This document shows, in pieces, positions 6,032-6,141 of a stretch of DNA of 6,141 nucleotides; position 1 is the stretch's first letter; each line of letters opens with the position of its first letter. Below the pieces are notes generated by a model that was not told where the DNA came from, searched no databases, and saw only the letters and a list, made by a program, of their open reading frames with translations. The stretch is from contig JAKADD010000151.1 of the NCBI GenBank assembly GCA_021820825.1, forward strand, positions 1 to 6,141, in the 5' to 3' direction. The position numbers and the translations under genes were made by a program. This stretch comes from Bacillota bacterium. Lineage in GTDB: Bacteria > Bacillota > Bacilli > Alicyclobacillales > SLC66.

Positions 6032-6141
6032 GTGTTGCGCTATTTCCCAGTCACAAAATCGCCACGACCGGACTTCAAGTTCTTCAGGTACAGGCCCCCA
6101 GCTTATGCTAGGATAGCGAAGAGAATTATGCGCAACCAGTA
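6032..6141. other. Right-end stretch without an assignable gene
   Basis: On the minus strand a short frame ends at TAG 6042-6040 and reads YLKNLKSGRGDFVTGK, which is protein-like and lies just before the leftward terminator, but a TAA at 6105-6103 closes it after 20 codons. It may be a frameshifted gene end or chance. On the plus strand TGCTAGGAT (6106-6114) could be an extended -10 box, and ATG 6128, preceded by GAAGAGA, could begin a gene running off the window (MRNQ), but only four codons are visible. Neither can be called a gene. Confidence 0.25.

Noticed and set aside
1..6141. Mobile elements, tRNA or rRNA genes
   Set aside because: No transposase or integrase motif, terminal repeat pair, or tRNA-like cloverleaf was seen on either strand.

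Overview
The window looks like chromosomal DNA from a Gram-positive, endospore-former-type bacterium (Bacillota), probably a moderately GC-rich, Alicyclobacillus-like lineage. The reasons are GC-rich genes next to AT-rich promoter DNA, strong GGAGG-type Shine-Dalgarno sites before almost every gene, and a remnant of a DUF2515 (YppC-like) gene, a family I know from Bacillales. The lineage is inferred from style, not from a marker gene.

Positions 1-56 hold the first 18 codons of a minus-strand LysR-type regulator. A very AT-rich divergent control region (57-200) separates it from leuC (201-1631) and leuD (1660-2265), the two subunits of isopropylmalate isomerase in leucine synthesis. No leuA or leuB lies in the window, so this is a stand-alone leuCD pair facing a LysR gene. 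Converging on leuD from the minus strand is a damaged DUF2515 gene (2258-2828): its conserved first part is clear, an in-frame TGA interrupts it, and a short C-terminal-like piece follows.

A plus-strand serine alpha/beta-hydrolase of the monoacylglycerol lipase/lysophospholipase type (2938-3759) follows behind its own putative promoter. Between it and the next, convergent gene lies a small non-coding stretch (3760-3923) packed with GCTGCAC repeats and a 9-bp hairpin.

The minus-strand gene at 3924-4604 encodes an unrecognised protein with an N-terminal helical/coiled-coil domain and about four membrane helices. It is divergent from an MFS transporter (4770-5990) that resembles the NaiP/YceI niacin-permease-like group. 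The transporter is followed at once by a perfect 12-bp hairpin (6001-6031) whose T-run lies on the minus-strand side, suggesting that it also ends a transcript arriving from beyond the right edge. The last 110 bases hold no gene I can establish.

Apart from leuCD and probably the LysR gene, nothing shows that the genes cooperate. The window reads as several independent transcription units. I do not see a convincing new multi-gene system. The best leads are the decayed DUF2515 gene, the GCTGCAC repeat cluster, and the divergent membrane-protein/transporter pair.
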